64,000 nt of DNA from positions 1 to 64,000 of the forward strand of contig JAPLKG010000010.1 of assembly GCA_026388185.1 (NCBI GenBank). Direction: 5' to 3'. This document shows positions 52,763 to 61,283 of the stretch, one piece after another. The first letter of the stretch is position 1. Each line of letters begins with the position of its first letter. The position numbers and the translations under genes were made by a program. Origin of the DNA: Candidatus Eisenbacteria bacterium (GTDB taxonomy: Bacteria > Eisenbacteria > RBG-16-71-46 > JAFGJU01). Below the pieces are notes generated by a model. It had not been told where the DNA came from. It searched no databases and saw nothing but the letters and a program-made list of their open reading frames with translations.

Positions 52763-53647
52763 GTGAACCACGTGGGTGAATTCTACGCACTTATGACCGC
52801 GGTGGTGTGGGCCGCCGCGGTCATCTACTTAAAGTGGTCGGGAGAGACCATCCCGCCATTCGCGCTCAACGTATTCAGAGTGGTGGTCTCGACGGCGGCT
52901 CTTCTCCTGACGCTCGCGGTGTCGGGGCAGGAGGTGCTGCGCGAGGCACCTCTCAAGGACTATCTCATCCTCTTTGCGAGCGGGGTGATCGCAATCGCGA
53001 TCTCCGACACGCTCTTTCTCATGGCTTTGAATCGGGTTGGGGCGGGGATCATGGCCATCGTAGATTGCCTGTACGCGCCCTTTGTAGTCCTGTTTGCCTT
53101 CTTTCTTCTCGGTGAAGAGCTCGGGGCGTGGCAGTTTGCGGGGATGGCGCTGGTCATCACCGGTGCGCTTGTCGCGGCCCGCCACGAGCCACCTGCAGGC
53201 ACACCGGCTAAACAGATTGTGATTGGAAGTCTCTACGGATTTCTTTCGATGGCCACAGTTGCGCTCGGAATCGTCATCGCCAAACCGGTGCTGAACGACT
53301 CACCGGTTCTCTGGGCGACGACAATGCGACAAGTCGGCGCGCTCGTCGTGCTGGTTCCCGTCGCATTGCTGGTGCCGGGTCGCGCCAAGATATTTTCGTT
53401 GTTCCGGCCGGCGCGGAATTGGAAGTACTCGGTGCCGGGAACGTTCCTCGGCTCGTACTTCGCGCTCATATTTTGGGTCGCCGGGATGAAATACACGTCG
53501 GCGGGTCCTGCGGCGATCCTCAACCAGACCAGCTCCATCTACGTCCTCATTCTTGCCTCTGTTTTTCTTAAGGAACCCTTCACCTCGCGAAAAGTGATCG
53601 CCTCCGTGCTCGCAATAGCGGGAATCGTCATGGTAACGTTGGGGTAG
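52763..53647 (+). CDS. EamA-family (DMT) transporter
   Basis: The product has ten membrane segments in two EamA repeats. The first begins GEFYALMTAVVWAAAVIYLKWSGE, and the second IGSLYGFLSMATVALGIVIAKPVL. The C-terminus is SSIYVLILASVFLKEPFTSRKVIASVLAIAG-type. It has 294 residues if GTG at 52763 is used; GTG at 52772 is equally possible. Such exporters or permeases move small metabolites; the substrate is unknown. Confidence 0.88.
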   Translation: MNHVGEFYALMTAVVWAAAVIYLKWSGETIPPFALNVFRVVVSTAALLLTLAVSGQEVLREAPLKDYLILFASGVIAIAISDTLFLMALNRVGAGIMAIVDCLYAPFVVLFAFFLLGEELGAWQFAGMALVITGALVAARHEPPAGTPAKQIVIGSLYGFLSMATVALGIVIAKPVLNDSPVLWATTMRQVGALVVLVPVALLVPGRAKIFSLFRPARNWKYSVPGTFLGSYFALIFWVAGMKYTSAGPAAILNQTSSIYVLILASVFLKEPFTSRKVIASVLAIAGIVMVTLG

Positions 53648-53720
53648 GGGGATGCGATGATGAATTTGCTCCGGCGAGACGCGTGCTACTAACCGAGACA
53701 GACACTGCAATTCTGGATTC

Positions 53721-56700
53721 TCAAAACAGCGACCGATAGTATGGGGGCTTGCCTGTAGCTTCGGACATCAATCTCAGCTTTTCGTGTTCGATTGCCACGT
53801 AGGACACGGTGCCCCAGATTCGCAGAGTGTGTTCGCTCTCGCGCTCGCTGCCGCACGTAATCAGTCGCGGTCCCATCGTCACGCAATCCCTTGTCTCGAG
53901 GCTGTGGCCCTCCAGAGCGTTACAGCAGCGAGAGTCGGGGCGAGGATCCAGGACAATGACCCTGCCTGGCGCAGGTTCTTCTCCGGCTGCGCTACGTCGT
54001 ATCCGCTCCGCCGCGCCGCCTGTGCGAGCCTCACCATCGGCGCACATGTCGCCAGCCGGTCGCCCGATCCCTACGAAGAGCCGCCCATCGAAATAGACGT
54101 TTATCGCGGCCGCAACCCCGGAGTCACAAAGAGGCATGACACTGCACTGGCCGTTGGCGGCATCTACCATCCTGATCTTGGCGCCCGGAGTGGGTTCACC
54201 TTTCTCAAACACGTCTCCCGCCTGCGTGCCCGTGACTATTCTTCCGTCGGGATAGATGTTTATCGCTGTGATGGGGGTCCCGTGCCCTAGGAACACCCGG
54301 ACCGTTCCCGCCTCCACGTCCCAAAGACGTAACTGCAAGTCCTGGCCGCCGGAGTAAACTCTTCCTTGACGATCAATAGCGAGGGAGAGCACGGGGCCGG
54401 CGTGTGCCTTAAGCAAGGTCACTGTCTTTGCCTGCATGTTCCACAATCTTACAATTCCATCCGCGTGCCCGGTGGCGATGAGGCCGTCGCGATGAGACGC
54501 CAGCGAGAGGGCGGGGGAGTCGCTTCGACCGACAGTGGCTGTCGTGTTCTTGTAGAAAGACGTCACCTTCAACTCGCCGCGCTTGTCCAGCGAGTAGATG
54601 TCTCCACCAATCACGGCGAGGTCCACCACTTCCGTATCGTGAACCTTCGCGTAGAGAGCTCTGTCGTTCAACCCCGTAAGGATGGCGACGTTCCCGTCGT
54701 ACCCGCAGCAGGCGAGCTGGCCGTGCGTGTAGAAGGCAGCGCGATTGACCGAGAGAGAGTCGAGCCTTACTGACTGAAGCAGATTGGGGTGAAGATCGAT
54801 ATTTTCATTCAAGATGCGTGAGAAGGTTGCTTCACCGGGGGAAAAGGAAACAGGTCCTTCCAGGGGCATCTGCTGAATCTCGGGGGCGACGCTTTCGACG
54901 TGAGACTGCAGGACTTCGTCGTCGATTCGCAGCGGCCTGACACCCTTCGTGAATCTGCCGATCCTGATCTGGTCGGCCCAGGTGTCGACTTTCTTCCGCT
55001 CAAAAACCTGCAACATTTCCTCTCTGTTGAGCCTCGACGGGATAGAATTGTCCAAGTTGTATATGAGAACGGCGCCTTCCTTGTAGAACGGCGTCTCCTC
55101 GATCGCCGGATCCTCTACGAGAGGCAGATGAAGTTTGACCTTTTCCAGCACGCCCTCGCGTTCCTCCAGGTTGATTCTCCTGGTAGAAAAAGTCGTCTGG
55201 AATTTCACGAGCACGTCAAGGTAGCCCTTCTCGTAGAACGTTCTCACGACTTGGTGGAAATATGCGTGATCTCTCCACCCGTCCAGGATTATCAACTTCT
55301 TGTCAGCGTGCCGGCGCATGAAATCGTCGAAGAACTCCTCAGGATTGTCCTCGTCTTCCGCGAGGGGATAACCCTCGCAGAATTGTGCGGCGTTGTGCTT
55401 CCTGAGCCATCTTATACCGAGTATTCTATCGAGCGTCCTGTCTCCGACTCTGTCCCTCATCAGATAGAGAATCTCGTGCGCCCTTATGCGGCTGAAGCCG
55501 TTCGCGATTGTCTGGCAGAAGTAGGTCTTGCCGGTTCCCGAGTCTCCGGTCACGGCCATGACGACCGTCTTCTTAATCGAGGCGAGGTGCAACAACGTCT
55601 CGGAAAGTTCGTAGAGTCCCGTGCTGCTGGGCTTGAGCGAGAGTATGGGTACTGTTGCGAGGTCGCGGAGGTATAGCTTGTGAGGGACGTCGGGTAGCCC
55701 CAATTCCCTCAAGGCGAACGCGACCTCTTCGAACACTCCGCTCTGTTTGGCCGTGAGCAAGCCCATCAAGGTCGTGAGGACACCCTCGTCTATGCCGCCG
55801 CGCTTTTCCTTCTGACTGCGGCCTATCATGCCCATTGCCCAGGCGAGATAGAGCCGCGCTTCCCTATCAGTTGTTGCGGCATGTTGCAGCAAGGTAGGTA
55901 TAGCCTCTATCGCGTCGGGGCCCAGTTTCCCGAGCGCCCAGATTGCTTCGCACTTCTCGGCGCGTGTGGATTGGTCGTATTCCGAATCAACACTCGAGCG
56001 CACCTTGACCGAATCCGGGCCGTCGAGCACGCGCGCAAAGCTGGCCAGAGCCTTATTCTGTTTCAGATTTCCCAGAGCGTAGACGATGTTGGCACGGAGA
56101 TCGGTGTAGCGTAAGTCGTAGGTTTCCAATGCCGCCAGGAGCGAGTCAGTGCTTCGAACGTCCCTGAGTTTGCCGATAATGCCGGAGGCCTCGAACTGCA
56201 TGCCCGTTGAGACGTCTATTTGAGGGTCCGCCAGAATCTCGAGACAGGGCCGTAGAAGAATGTGAGGTGTGCCGACGGCGGCGCCCTTTGACAGATTAAG
56301 CTGGTCGCTTATGAAATCACGAACCTCGTCCTTGCGTCTCGAGTCCCGGAGGTCGCCCAGGAGAAGCTGGAGATCTTCCCTCAGCTTTTCCTCTTCGCCA
56401 ATGATGAGCACCGTCTTGTTGAAGATGCCTTCCTCGTCGGCCTTGAGAAGCTCGTTCAGCTTGAAGAACGTATCGAGACCAGGTTCCTCAGTCTTTCTCA
56501 ACTCATCGAGCAGCTTTTCGCTCTCTTGCTGGTACCGGACTCTCTTCGCCTTCCCGCGCGAGTCCCATTCGACAACGTATGCGTCGCCGTTCTTCCTGCA
56601 TGTCTCGTATTCGACGGCGAAAGAGAGGAATTCGAATGCGCGGAGCAAGTCGGCACCGGGCGCCCTTCGAGAGAGCGTCCGTGCGAGTAGCCAGTGTTTC

Positions 56701-56948
56701 CTGTCCTGTAGGAGAGGGGAAAGGAGATCTCTGACCCGTCCGGGGTCTCCGCCGACCGAACCGGCTTCCCAGATTTGGAACCAGAGTTCGTTCGACGTCC
56801 TGTCTCTTGTTTCCGAGGGGTTCTTCTGCCAGCTACCTTGTCGGTCCAGATACGTTAGGCTCGTGGGGTCGAAACCCTCGAGCAGCTCTTGCAGCGAATC
56901 CAGCAAGGCGTCGATTTCTGGAACATTGAAGTCGTCTTCTGTCAGCAT
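53721..56948 (-). CDS. HEAT-repeat / P-loop NTPase / WD40 multidomain protein
   Basis: This 1075-residue protein has three parts. Residues about 1-430 are helical, with HEAT-like repeats (ECEAIWALGKLGPDAIEAIPTLL-type, LRANIVYALGNLKQNKALASF). Residues about 455-720 are a P-loop NTPase with Walker A GDSGTGKTYFC near 466 and Walker B KLIILDGWRD near 550. Residues about 735-1065 are a WD40 propeller (HRDGLIATGHADGIVRLWNM, VYSGGQDLQLRLWDVEAGTV). The architecture resembles STAND-type signalling scaffolds without being a named one. Its ATG directly follows the stop of the response-regulator gene with no gap. It is the last gene of a four-gene operon. The role is unknown. Confidence 0.82.
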   Translation of the reverse strand: MLTEDDFNVPEIDALLDSLQELLEGFDPTSLTYLDRQGSWQKNPSETRDRTSNELWFQIWEAGSVGGDPGRVRDLLSPLLQDRKHWLLARTLSRRAPGADLLRAFEFLSFAVEYETCRKNGDAYVVEWDSRGKAKRVRYQQESEKLLDELRKTEEPGLDTFFKLNELLKADEEGIFNKTVLIIGEEEKLREDLQLLLGDLRDSRRKDEVRDFISDQLNLSKGAAVGTPHILLRPCLEILADPQIDVSTGMQFEASGIIGKLRDVRSTDSLLAALETYDLRYTDLRANIVYALGNLKQNKALASFARVLDGPDSVKVRSSVDSEYDQSTRAEKCEAIWALGKLGPDAIEAIPTLLQHAATTDREARLYLAWAMGMIGRSQKEKRGGIDEGVLTTLMGLLTAKQSGVFEEVAFALRELGLPDVPHKLYLRDLATVPILSLKPSSTGLYELSETLLHLASIKKTVVMAVTGDSGTGKTYFCQTIANGFSRIRAHEILYLMRDRVGDRTLDRILGIRWLRKHNAAQFCEGYPLAEDEDNPEEFFDDFMRRHADKKLIILDGWRDHAYFHQVVRTFYEKGYLDVLVKFQTTFSTRRINLEEREGVLEKVKLHLPLVEDPAIEETPFYKEGAVLIYNLDNSIPSRLNREEMLQVFERKKVDTWADQIRIGRFTKGVRPLRIDDEVLQSHVESVAPEIQQMPLEGPVSFSPGEATFSRILNENIDLHPNLLQSVRLDSLSVNRAAFYTHGQLACCGYDGNVAILTGLNDRALYAKVHDTEVVDLAVIGGDIYSLDKRGELKVTSFYKNTTATVGRSDSPALSLASHRDGLIATGHADGIVRLWNMQAKTVTLLKAHAGPVLSLAIDRQGRVYSGGQDLQLRLWDVEAGTVRVFLGHGTPITAINIYPDGRIVTGTQAGDVFEKGEPTPGAKIRMVDAANGQCSVMPLCDSGVAAAINVYFDGRLFVGIGRPAGDMCADGEARTGGAAERIRRSAAGEEPAPGRVIVLDPRPDSRCCNALEGHSLETRDCVTMGPRLITCGSERESEHTLRIWGTVSYVAIEHEKLRLMSEATGKPPYYRSLF

Positions 56949-57749
56949 TCACTCGCTTCTCAACGAGGTGAGATTATTCAGATCCTCCTCCAGACACGTC
57001 GGCTTCAGCACGAGCACCCATCCCTCGCCGTAAGGATCCTCCATCAGCTTCGAATAATCCTTCCTGAGAGCCTCATTCACTGCGACGACCTTGCCGCTTA
57101 CCGGCGTCCACACCTTGTGTACATGAGCGTGCGAGTCTGTGACTCTGAAGCAGACCTCTCCCTGGTACCTCATTTCGTCCTTCTTGGGAAGATCGATGGA
57201 GGCGATGTTCTCGATAGTCCGCAGGAAAACGTGGTGCACCCCCGCCCGCACGTTGCCGTCCTGTTCCGTCCGAGCCCACGAGTTCTCTGGAATGCAGTAG
57301 GTGTTGTCGGGCAGGGCCACTTTCGTTCTGCGTCTCGAACCTGGCGTACCCTTTTCCGTGCTTTCCTCCTCGTGATAGCGCTTGCTCTCCAGAGCTCTCG
57401 CTACGAGCGCGCGCAATTCGGAAGGGGTGAACGGCTTGGGGATGTAGTCGAAAGCGCCCAGCTTTATGGACAGGACCGCGGACTTGATGGAGGGATATCC
57501 GGTAATCATGATAATCTTGACATCCGGCGCCTTCTCTTTGAGCCGTCTCAAGAGGTCCATTCCTGAGAGCCCCGGCATCATCAAATCTGTGATGACCACG
57601 TCGTACCGGGATTCCTCCTCTTTTCTGAGAGCTTCTTCTGCGCTGAGCGCCATGTCTACGGTGTACTGTTCAGTGGTCAGCGCACTGGATATGCTCTTGC
57701 AGACAGGGAGCTCGTCGTCCACGACCAGGATTGTTACTTTCTGTGCCAT
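56949..57749 (-). CDS. Response regulator fused to a GcvH-like domain lacking lipoyl lysine
   Basis: The 266 residues begin with a receiver domain: acidic pair Asp11/Asp12, phospho-acceptor Asp55 (VVITDLMMPG), Thr83 and Lys105. No DNA-binding domain follows. Residues about 145-258 instead resemble the glycine-cleavage H protein, with IASIDLP, TPVSGKVVAVNEALRKD and DPYGEGWVLVLKP. At the position of the lipoylated lysine there is Ala208 flanked by histidines, so lipoylation is not expected. The ATG at 57749 follows GGAAGGACGAG. The output would be protein-protein or ligand-based. It is probably phosphorylated by the kinase encoded two genes upstream. Confidence 0.85.
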   Translation of the reverse strand: MAQKVTILVVDDELPVCKSISSALTTEQYTVDMALSAEEALRKEEESRYDVVITDLMMPGLSGMDLLRRLKEKAPDVKIIMITGYPSIKSAVLSIKLGAFDYIPKPFTPSELRALVARALESKRYHEEESTEKGTPGSRRRTKVALPDNTYCIPENSWARTEQDGNVRAGVHHVFLRTIENIASIDLPKKDEMRYQGEVCFRVTDSHAHVHKVWTPVSGKVVAVNEALRKDYSKLMEDPYGEGWVLVLKPTCLEEDLNNLTSLRSE

Positions 57750-57831
57750 CTCTCGTCCTTCCTCTTCTCTCTTTTCCTCGAACCGAGCCGGGCTCACGGC
57801 CGGGTCGGCTCACGCTAAGTCCGCCACCGGG

Positions 57832-59127
57832 CTATATCAACTTTCTCTTCATCGCTTCCCTCTCCAGATCTTGTCTGAACTTGGGAGCGGCGATTTCGAT
57901 CAGTGCTTTGGCACGTTGTCGCAAGTTCTTGCCGTGAAGATAAGCCACACCGTACTCCGTCACGACGTAATGAACGTCCGCTCTGGTGGTCACCACGCCG
58001 CCGCCTTGCTTGAGATAAGGGACGATCTTCGAAGTTCCGCCGTCCTTCGTCGTTGCCGGCAAGGCGATGATGGGCTTTCCGCCCCTTGACTGCGCCGCGC
58101 CCCTTATGAAATCAACCTGACCCCCGAAACCGGAGTATATCCGAGTGCCGATCGAATCTGAGCACACCTGGCCGGTGAGGTCAACCTCTATTGCCGAGTT
58201 TATGGCCACCATCCTATCGTTCTTGGCCACGACCGAAGGATGGTTCGTGTAGTCGACGGGGTGAACCTCAAACGCCGGGTTGTCGTGAGCGAACTCGTAC
58301 ACCTTCTTTGATCCCCAGAGGAACGTCGCGACGGCCTTGTTGGGATGAAGGGTCTTCTTGGCTCCCGTGACAACACCCCTCTCCATCGCGTCTACTATCC
58401 CGTCCGAAACCATCTCGGTGTGTATTCCCAGATCCTTGCGGTCGTACATGGCCTTTAAGGCCGCGTTCGGTATGCCGCCTATGCCCAACTGAATTGTGGA
58501 GCCGTCCTCCACCAGATTCGCAATGTTTCCGCCGATCTTCTCTTCCACTTCCGTAAGGTCCTTCATCACGAGTTCCGGCAGTTCCCTGGAAATCTCGACC
58601 ACCTTGTCCACCTGAGATATGTGGATGAAGGAATTGCCCAGCGTCCTGGGCATCTTGTCGTTCACCTCGGCCACGACGATCTTTGCACATTCGGCTGCGG
58701 CCTTTGAGGCCAGACACTCGACGCCGAAGCTCATGTATCCAAAACTGTCGGGCGGCGAAAGATGCAAAAAAGCCACGTCAAGATCTATGATGTCGGAATA
58801 GAAGAGGCCCGGTATTTCATAAAGGAATATCGGAATGTAGTCGGCCCGGCCTTCGCCGATCGCCTTTCTGTCGGCGGGTCCCACGAAAAGCGAGTTGTGT
58901 CTGAAATGCCCTTCCATTTCGGGCTTCGAAAGTGGGTCGTCTCCCAGGAGAAGCACGTGCGTCACTTCGACGCCATGAAGCTCGTCGCGCCGCCCCGCGA
59001 GCGCCTTTATGATCGTGAGAGGCGTAGCGGCGTTGCCGCTCACGTAAATCTTGTTCTTGCTCTGTACAACTGACACCGCCTCTTCCAAAGATGAGATCTT
59101 TTTCTTGTAACCGTCAAGCCATGTCAT
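57832..59127 (-). CDS. Acetyl-CoA hydrolase / 4-hydroxybutyrate CoA-transferase family protein
   Basis: The 431 residues match the CoA-transferase/acetyl-CoA hydrolase family. They show VYVSGNAATP-like N-terminal sequence, HLSPPDSFGYMSFG, IQLGIGGIPNAAL and the catalytic-glutamate region HTEMVSDGIVDAME near residue 237. GFGGQVDFIRGAAQSRGGKP and VVTEYGVAYLHGKNLRQRA complete the signature. It would move CoA between acyl groups or hydrolyse acetyl-CoA. It lies between a histidine kinase and a response regulator, with gaps of 32 and 82 bases, an unusual place for a metabolic enzyme. Confidence 0.9.
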   Translation of the reverse strand: MTWLDGYKKKISSLEEAVSVVQSKNKIYVSGNAATPLTIIKALAGRRDELHGVEVTHVLLLGDDPLSKPEMEGHFRHNSLFVGPADRKAIGEGRADYIPIFLYEIPGLFYSDIIDLDVAFLHLSPPDSFGYMSFGVECLASKAAAECAKIVVAEVNDKMPRTLGNSFIHISQVDKVVEISRELPELVMKDLTEVEEKIGGNIANLVEDGSTIQLGIGGIPNAALKAMYDRKDLGIHTEMVSDGIVDAMERGVVTGAKKTLHPNKAVATFLWGSKKVYEFAHDNPAFEVHPVDYTNHPSVVAKNDRMVAINSAIEVDLTGQVCSDSIGTRIYSGFGGQVDFIRGAAQSRGGKPIIALPATTKDGGTSKIVPYLKQGGGVVTTRADVHYVVTEYGVAYLHGKNLRQRAKALIEIAAPKFRQDLEREAMKRKLI

Positions 59128-59159
59128 TACGCGCTCTCCCTTCCTTTCTTCCCAATCTA

Positions 59160-61139
59160 CTAAACCTTCCTTGATTCACTCATGGGCAAACAGATGCTGA
59201 GTGTCGTTCCATTTCCGACTTCGCTCTGCACGTCTATCCGCCCGCTGTGCTGCTCTATTATTCCATAACTCACGGAAAGACCCAATCCCGTGCCCTTCGT
59301 TCCCTTTGTGGAAAAGAATGGATCGAAGATCTTACCCAAATCCGTTGCGGGAATGCCACAACCGGTGTCGCGGAACATGATTATGACACACTGTTTTTCG
59401 GGAGAGAGCCGGGAAGCGATGAATAGAGTCCCGCCGTCGGGCATTGCATCCAACCCGTTCAAGATGACGTTGGTGAACACCTGTTTGATTTTGTTTTCGT
59501 CTATTGTGATCTTGGGCAGGTTCTCGCCCAACTCCTTGTCGATCTCGACGTTATGAGCAAGCACCTGGCTCCTCAAAAGCACCAGAGTCTCCTCGATGAC
59601 CTCGTTGACGTCCGCGGGTTTCTTCTCCGGTGGCGTCTGTCTCGAGAATTCCAGAAGTCCGCTCACGATTGCGCTGGACCTGGTGGTCTCGTCGATTATT
59701 AGCTTGAGATTGTCTTCGAACTTCTGCTTTTCCTCGCCCGTGAGCTTCTCTGCGATGAGATGACTATTGATGAGTATGGAAGTCAGGGGATTGTTTATCT
59801 CGTGCGCGATTCCCGCGGCCATCTTGCCGAGCGAAGAGAGTTTTTCGGATCGGAGAAGCTGATCTTGAGCGTCCCTCAGCTCCTGGGTCTTGTCCCGCAC
59901 CTTATCCTCCAGAGTCTTGGTCAGGGCCTGATACCTGTCGTCCGCCCTCTGAAGCTCGGCCGTCATGGCGTTGAAGGATTCCGCCAACTGTCCGAGCTCG
60001 TCCTGTGAGTTGATCTTGACCCTGTGCGAGAGGTCGCCTCTTGCAACTTCCTCGGTGGCGACAACGAGCCGCTTGAGAGGGAAGATTATCTTGCCGGTCA
60101 TGAAGTGAACCATCAACGACAAAAGGAAGGCAGTCAGCAGTGCTATGCCGAGAAAAGTGAACACGAGGCGGCGTCTAAGATCGATGTAAGGCGCCTCGAG
60201 CATGCCAACATAGAGCATTCCGATTATCTTCCCGTTGAGACTTCTTATCGGCTCGTACGCCGTTATGTACCAACCGTTTACTACAAACGCGCGCCCTATC
60301 CAAGGAACCCCTTTCTTTATTACTTCATCATACACTTCCTTTGACACTCTCGTTCCAATGGCTCTCTCGCCGGCAGTCTTTCTGACGTTGGTAGATATGC
60401 GAAGATCTCCCTGGAAGATCGTGGCCGTGCCCGTGTCTTTGCCCTTATACTTCTCTCCCTTGTAGACCATGTCCTTCACCTTATCGACGATCTCGTAGTT
60501 CTTATTGAGCAACTTGCCCGCGTACAACACACCCAGCAGAGCGCCCGCGTCATCAAAAATGGGAGCGGCCGCCTCCAACATCATGCCCGAAGTCTCGACG
60601 CGTTCTTGTGTCGGTTCGGTCATTGGAGTGGCGACAAGTCTCACGCGAGCCTGTTTTGCAAGGTCGTCGCCTTCCTCTCTCAGTTGTCGCACGGAGAGGA
60701 TCTCCGTTGAGGCCACGACCTTCCGGGTGGAGAGCGCCGCCGCAACTATAGGGTTATGCATCTGGTTGTCGCCGAGGTTGTCCGGGTGCCGTGCTCTGAG
60801 GAGCACGACTCCATCCTTGTCTGCCAGTGTCAGGACATCGAGGGATTCGTTCTTTCTTATCGCCTCGAGCTCCGTCTTGGTTAGTTCCCAATTTGTGCCC
60901 ACGAGGCTGTCCTTCAGGAACGACCGGACTGCCGTGAACCTGACGACGTCCCTGATTTCTCCCAGTCTCTCGCGGTATACTTCTCTGGCGGAGTTGAGGT
61001 CGGTTCTCACGTTATTCTGTGCGCGTCTGATGATCTCGTCGCCCATTAGATGCACTCCTACCCAGGAAGTGACTATTCCGTTGATTATGATCACCAGAAC
61101 GAAGCTTATGGTTAATTTTTCCCTCAACGAAGCTCTCAT
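59160..61139 (-). CDS. Sensor histidine kinase with Cache-type extracytoplasmic domain
   Basis: The 659 residues have a first membrane helix (about 8-30) and a large extracytoplasmic Cache-3/Cache-2-like domain (about 35-315, ending RSLNGKIIGMLYVGMLEAPY). A second helix (about 322-346), a HAMP domain and a coiled segment follow. The HisKA box is MAAGIAHEINNPLTSIL (histidine near 445) and the HATPase has DENKIKQVFTNVILNGLDAM, DTGCGIP and GTGLGLSVSYGIIEQH. It would sense an external small ligand, perhaps a carboxylate. It opens a minus-strand operon and is divergent from the next gene. Confidence 0.93.
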   Translation of the reverse strand: MRASLREKLTISFVLVIIINGIVTSWVGVHLMGDEIIRRAQNNVRTDLNSAREVYRERLGEIRDVVRFTAVRSFLKDSLVGTNWELTKTELEAIRKNESLDVLTLADKDGVVLLRARHPDNLGDNQMHNPIVAAALSTRKVVASTEILSVRQLREEGDDLAKQARVRLVATPMTEPTQERVETSGMMLEAAAPIFDDAGALLGVLYAGKLLNKNYEIVDKVKDMVYKGEKYKGKDTGTATIFQGDLRISTNVRKTAGERAIGTRVSKEVYDEVIKKGVPWIGRAFVVNGWYITAYEPIRSLNGKIIGMLYVGMLEAPYIDLRRRLVFTFLGIALLTAFLLSLMVHFMTGKIIFPLKRLVVATEEVARGDLSHRVKINSQDELGQLAESFNAMTAELQRADDRYQALTKTLEDKVRDKTQELRDAQDQLLRSEKLSSLGKMAAGIAHEINNPLTSILINSHLIAEKLTGEEKQKFEDNLKLIIDETTRSSAIVSGLLEFSRQTPPEKKPADVNEVIEETLVLLRSQVLAHNVEIDKELGENLPKITIDENKIKQVFTNVILNGLDAMPDGGTLFIASRLSPEKQCVIIMFRDTGCGIPATDLGKIFDPFFSTKGTKGTGLGLSVSYGIIEQHSGRIDVQSEVGNGTTLSICLPMSESRKV

Positions 61140-61248
61140 CTCGAGATTTGCCCCTCCATTTCAAATTCGAACAATTATAACCGCTTCCGGGTGTGGAAAA
61201 AAGCCTTTCCTTGCCGGAAGGGGACAGACGGTTTCGCTTCGATTAGAC

Positions 61249-61277
61249 TTGCGCTCCCTCTGGCTCACCGATATATT
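61249..61277 (+). promoter_or_regulatory. Promoter placing the start at the ATG (possible leaderless mRNA)
   Basis: TTGCGC (61249-61254) and TATATT (61272-61277) are 17 bases apart. The predicted start of transcription, about 7 bases beyond the -10, falls on the A of the ATG at 61284. There is no ribosome-binding site before that ATG. Leaderless initiation is the simplest reading. Confidence 0.45.
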
Positions 61278-61283
61278 CTCTTT

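Noticed and set aside
53809-54773. Plus-strand ORFs inside the HEAT/NTPase/WD40 gene
   Set aside because: Antisense shadows of the WD40 part with no motif or start signal.
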